A stretch of DNA of 7,410 nucleotides from Myxococcales bacterium (GTDB lineage: Bacteria > UBA10199 > 2-02-FULL-44-16 > JAAZCA01): positions 1 through 7,410 of the forward strand of contig JAAZCA010000028.1 of assembly GCA_012513515.1 (NCBI GenBank), in the 5' to 3' direction. The position numbers and the translations under genes were made by a program. The notes beneath the pieces are model-generated. The model ran no database searches and was not told the origin of the DNA. It saw only the letters and a list, made by a program, of their open reading frames with translations. Shown in pieces: positions 5,498 through 7,410 of the stretch (within the stretch, counting starts at the first letter, position 1; every line of letters starts with the position of its first letter).

Positions 5498-7186
5498 TCA
5501 GTGGACGAGCGGTTTTGTTCCTTCCCAGACGAGGCCAAGGGCCTTAAGGCATTCCTGAAACGAGAAGAGAATCTCTTCGCAGGCTTGAGGTGATTTTATA
5601 CTGCCGCACATCTCTTCGTAGATGGAGTCGGCTAGGGCCTTTCTCGATTTCACGTCGCGCTGAGAGATCGTTTCAATCCTCGTCGCGTATCTGGCCGCGG
5701 CCTTTATGGCGGTGTTCACGGCGAGACCCGCACGCATGTCTATCGCGTCCGCAAGATCGGGTACAGTATTCGGCACCCGCGGCGCAACGAATGACATCAC
5801 CCTCGCATGAAGATCGTCCTTCATGGACTTGATTTGTTCGAATATCTCCTGTTCCCTGCCCATCGGTATTCTCCTGTGAAACACCTGCTTCGGTTCGGCC
5901 TGTATACCACCTTGCCACGCATATTGGTAGCCGATTTTCATGTCCGACATGACGGAGTCCGTCTTCATGATACGCATGCTCTCGCTTTTCGGGTTGAAGT
6001 CTATCGTGAGATACGATCTGTGCGGGTAGTCAAGCCCTATTACGCGCGTTTCTCCGATGCGCCCGAAATGGAACCTGTGATGATGGCCGAACAGGACGAG
6101 CCTCGGCTTTAAGTATTCCACTATGCTGCGAAGAATTGGGCTGCCCATCTCCCTATCCCCATCGGTAAGTCCTATTCCGCTTGGGGCATCGTGCATCATA
6201 AGTATGTCGATGTTTTTGGGCAGCGACATCATGGCTAGTACGTCTTCTGCGGTGAAATATTTGAGCGGGGCATTCGCGGATTGTTCGTGAAGATGTTCTG
6301 AAAAAACACCCGGAATGCCTGCGATCCGCAGCCCGCCTAGCATGATAGTTTCTCCCGAAAAGATCGGGTGATAATTTCCGTATTGGGACCGTTCGAGCCG
6401 GCCTTCCTTCGTGCCGCGTCGCCACATGATCTGCCCCCACGACGACAGGTTCGGATGCCTCGTATGCGGCACAGGTACAAGGCCTAATTTTTTTTCTTCT
6501 TCGGATTGGGTCTCTACTATTACGTCGACTTCCGTGTTGCCCTTGAGAATTTCGGCCATTATACGATGATGTCCAACCGCCACATATATCTTTCCCTCTA
6601 TCAGCATGAGGCGGGGTTTGCCCGCGCCTCTTGGGTCGCCGTTTATGTAGTCGCCGACCGTATCCGTGAAAACGAGCTCCTGCGTGGGCGTTATGTCTGA
6701 TATCGATATGCGCCTCGGGCCCGGCTCGATGTTAAATCCGCCTGCTCCTGACGGGACAACGGAAGCCGGCATAGAGACCTGATCCATCTTGAGATTACAG
6801 CGCTGACATATCCTGTGAAGGGCCTCGCGCGTCGTCATGTTACGGTTGCGCGCATCGCTTCTCATGTCGCTTATCAGGCGCGAACTTTCATGATTGCCGT
6901 GGACAAAAAACATGTGATGAGGATCTTCGATCTTCGGGGGAGCAACGAGATCGCCTGTGGACAGGATAACGCCCGGGGCGTTTCTAAATTCATGCCCCAT
7001 GATCTGCTCTACAGCCGACCATTTGGAATGGATATCGCCCACTGCAATCAGTCTGAAGAAGTCAGCTGTAGCAGCGGCCGCAATTCGATCGCCCGCGACG
7101 GCAGATGAAAGAGGGTGCGCGAAAAAAAACGTCGACATCGGCATCGCCATCTGTGCAGACGGGTATACAATAGAGCCGTGTGCCAT
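5498..7186 (-). CDS. Dbr1-like metallophosphoesterase with inserted ParB/sulfiredoxin-like domain
   Basis: The calcineurin-like metal-site motifs are all present in order: AVGDIH (48-53; D51, H53), STGDL (76-80; D79), VHGNHE (95-100; N98, H99), MMHD (330-333; H332) and GHHH (367-370; H368, H370). The second half (GLRIAGIPGVFS at 285-296, then DILMMHDAPSGIG and the GHHH block) resembles the lariat-debranching Dbr1 branch. Between GNHE and this half lie about 170 extra residues, holding a ParB/Srx-type unit at about 158-226: ISDITPTQ (162-169), GKIYVAVGHHRIMAEILKG (198-216) and a closing beta stretch. In that fold GHHR belongs to a nucleotide or phosphate site. Residues 430-562 form a helical tail with no motif I know. 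The start ATG (7186-7184) has AGGGGA five to six bases upstream; the first 40 residues are mildly hydrophobic but not a clear signal peptide. The gene converges on the nucleotidyltransferase gene with 45 bp between stops. All catalytic ligands are intact, so activity is likely; the substrate is unknown. Confidence 0.93.
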   Translation of the reverse strand: MAHGSIVYPSAQMAMPMSTFFFAHPLSSAVAGDRIAAAATADFFRLIAVGDIHSKWSAVEQIMGHEFRNAPGVILSTGDLVAPPKIEDPHHMFFVHGNHESSRLISDMRSDARNRNMTTREALHRICQRCNLKMDQVSMPASVVPSGAGGFNIEPGPRRISISDITPTQELVFTDTVGDYINGDPRGAGKPRLMLIEGKIYVAVGHHRIMAEILKGNTEVDVIVETQSEEEKKLGLVPVPHTRHPNLSSWGQIMWRRGTKEGRLERSQYGNYHPIFSGETIMLGGLRIAGIPGVFSEHLHEQSANAPLKYFTAEDVLAMMSLPKNIDILMMHDAPSGIGLTDGDREMGSPILRSIVEYLKPRLVLFGHHHRFHFGRIGETRVIGLDYPHRSYLTIDFNPKSESMRIMKTDSVMSDMKIGYQYAWQGGIQAEPKQVFHRRIPMGREQEIFEQIKSMKDDLHARVMSFVAPRVPNTVPDLADAIDMRAGLAVNTAIKAAARYATRIETISQRDVKSRKALADSIYEEMCGSIKSPQACEEILFSFQECLKALGLVWEGTKPLVH

Positions 7187-7313
7187 ATTTTTCCCCTATT
7201 CCAATATCGTGTGTAAAATACTGCTGACTTATCGCCTCTTTCCCCCAAAAAGTTGCTACAAAAAATGGAGCTACTTTTTTTCACCCGCCCGCGATCTGGG
7301 AGCCGACGCCGGA
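7187..7313. other. gene-free leader of the metallophosphoesterase gene
   Basis: This stretch holds AGGGGA (7197-7192, minus strand) as the ribosome binding site for the ATG at 7186-7184, plus A/T runs near 7233-7240 and 7257-7280. I see no convincing -35/-10 pair. If the contig is circular it continues through base 1 to 204, giving a 331-bp gene-free region with the metallophosphoesterase on one side and the doubtful 61-codon ORF on the other. The other contents of that region are the terminal repeat and the two inverted repeats near 48-110. Confidence 0.5.
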
Positions 7314-7410
7314 AGGGATGCCGAGGGCAAAGTTGCAGCCCGACCAATTTAACGTTAATTTTCAGTTAGTTAGACTGAAGAGTCACCTGCAACCGCATCC
7401 GCAGCCATGC
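7314..7410. repeat. 97-bp terminal direct repeat, right copy
   Basis: This is an exact copy of bases 1-97. If the molecule is circular it is the same sequence read twice and should be trimmed before counting features. It contains no gene. Confidence 0.95.

Noticed and set aside
6503-6715. ParB-like segment as evidence of a plasmid partition system
   Set aside because: It lies inside a phosphoesterase, without the HTH and C-terminal dimerisation domains of a segregation ParB, and there is no ParA-type ATPase or obvious parS array.
6957-7352. 131-codon plus-strand frame over the start of the metallophosphoesterase
   Set aside because: It is antisense to the conserved DxH and GD motifs and lacks any recognisable motif of its own.

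Overview
The window looks like a complete small circular contig from an uncultured bacterium. Bases 1-97 are repeated exactly as bases 7314-7410, so the unique sequence is 7313 bp if the ends are joined. The large genes use ATG, and smaller candidates use GTG or TTG behind Shine-Dalgarno-like sequences. The two large genes are moderately GC-rich with many G/C third positions, while roughly the first 1.1 kb is more AT-rich and carries mobile-element debris. I cannot place the organism; a Gram-negative-like or candidate-phylum bacterium is only a guess. No tRNA, rRNA, CRISPR array, replication initiator or partition gene is visible.

Layout. Bases 1-471 hold the terminal repeat, several small inverted repeats, a doubtful 61-codon ORF with a good ribosome binding site, and a hairpin followed by a T-run that would end minus-strand transcription. 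Bases 472-726 (minus) hold an 84-codon ORF with a strong ribosome binding site; its tail is encoded by an 18-bp tandem repeat. About 772-1152 is a remnant of an IS3-family element with a start-less orfA and no orfB.

Bases 1193-5452 (plus) encode a 1419-residue protein with helical, TPR-like and hydrophobic segments and a C-terminal Pol-beta-type nucleotidyltransferase domain like those at the ends of polymorphic toxins or effectors. Bases 5498-7186 (minus) encode a 562-residue metallophosphoesterase related to the lariat-debranching (Dbr1-like) branch. Its catalytic core appears to be split by an inserted ParB/sulfiredoxin-like domain with a GHHR motif.

The two large genes converge with only 45 bp between their stops and fill about 80% of the circle. 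A nucleotide-transferring enzyme beside a phosphoesterase with a nucleotide-binding-type domain invites a writer/eraser or toxin/antagonist reading, but that pairing is inference. A circle with these two genes, an IS remnant and no replication gene may be an excised element, a plasmid with an unrecognised replicon, or an assembly loop across a repeat.
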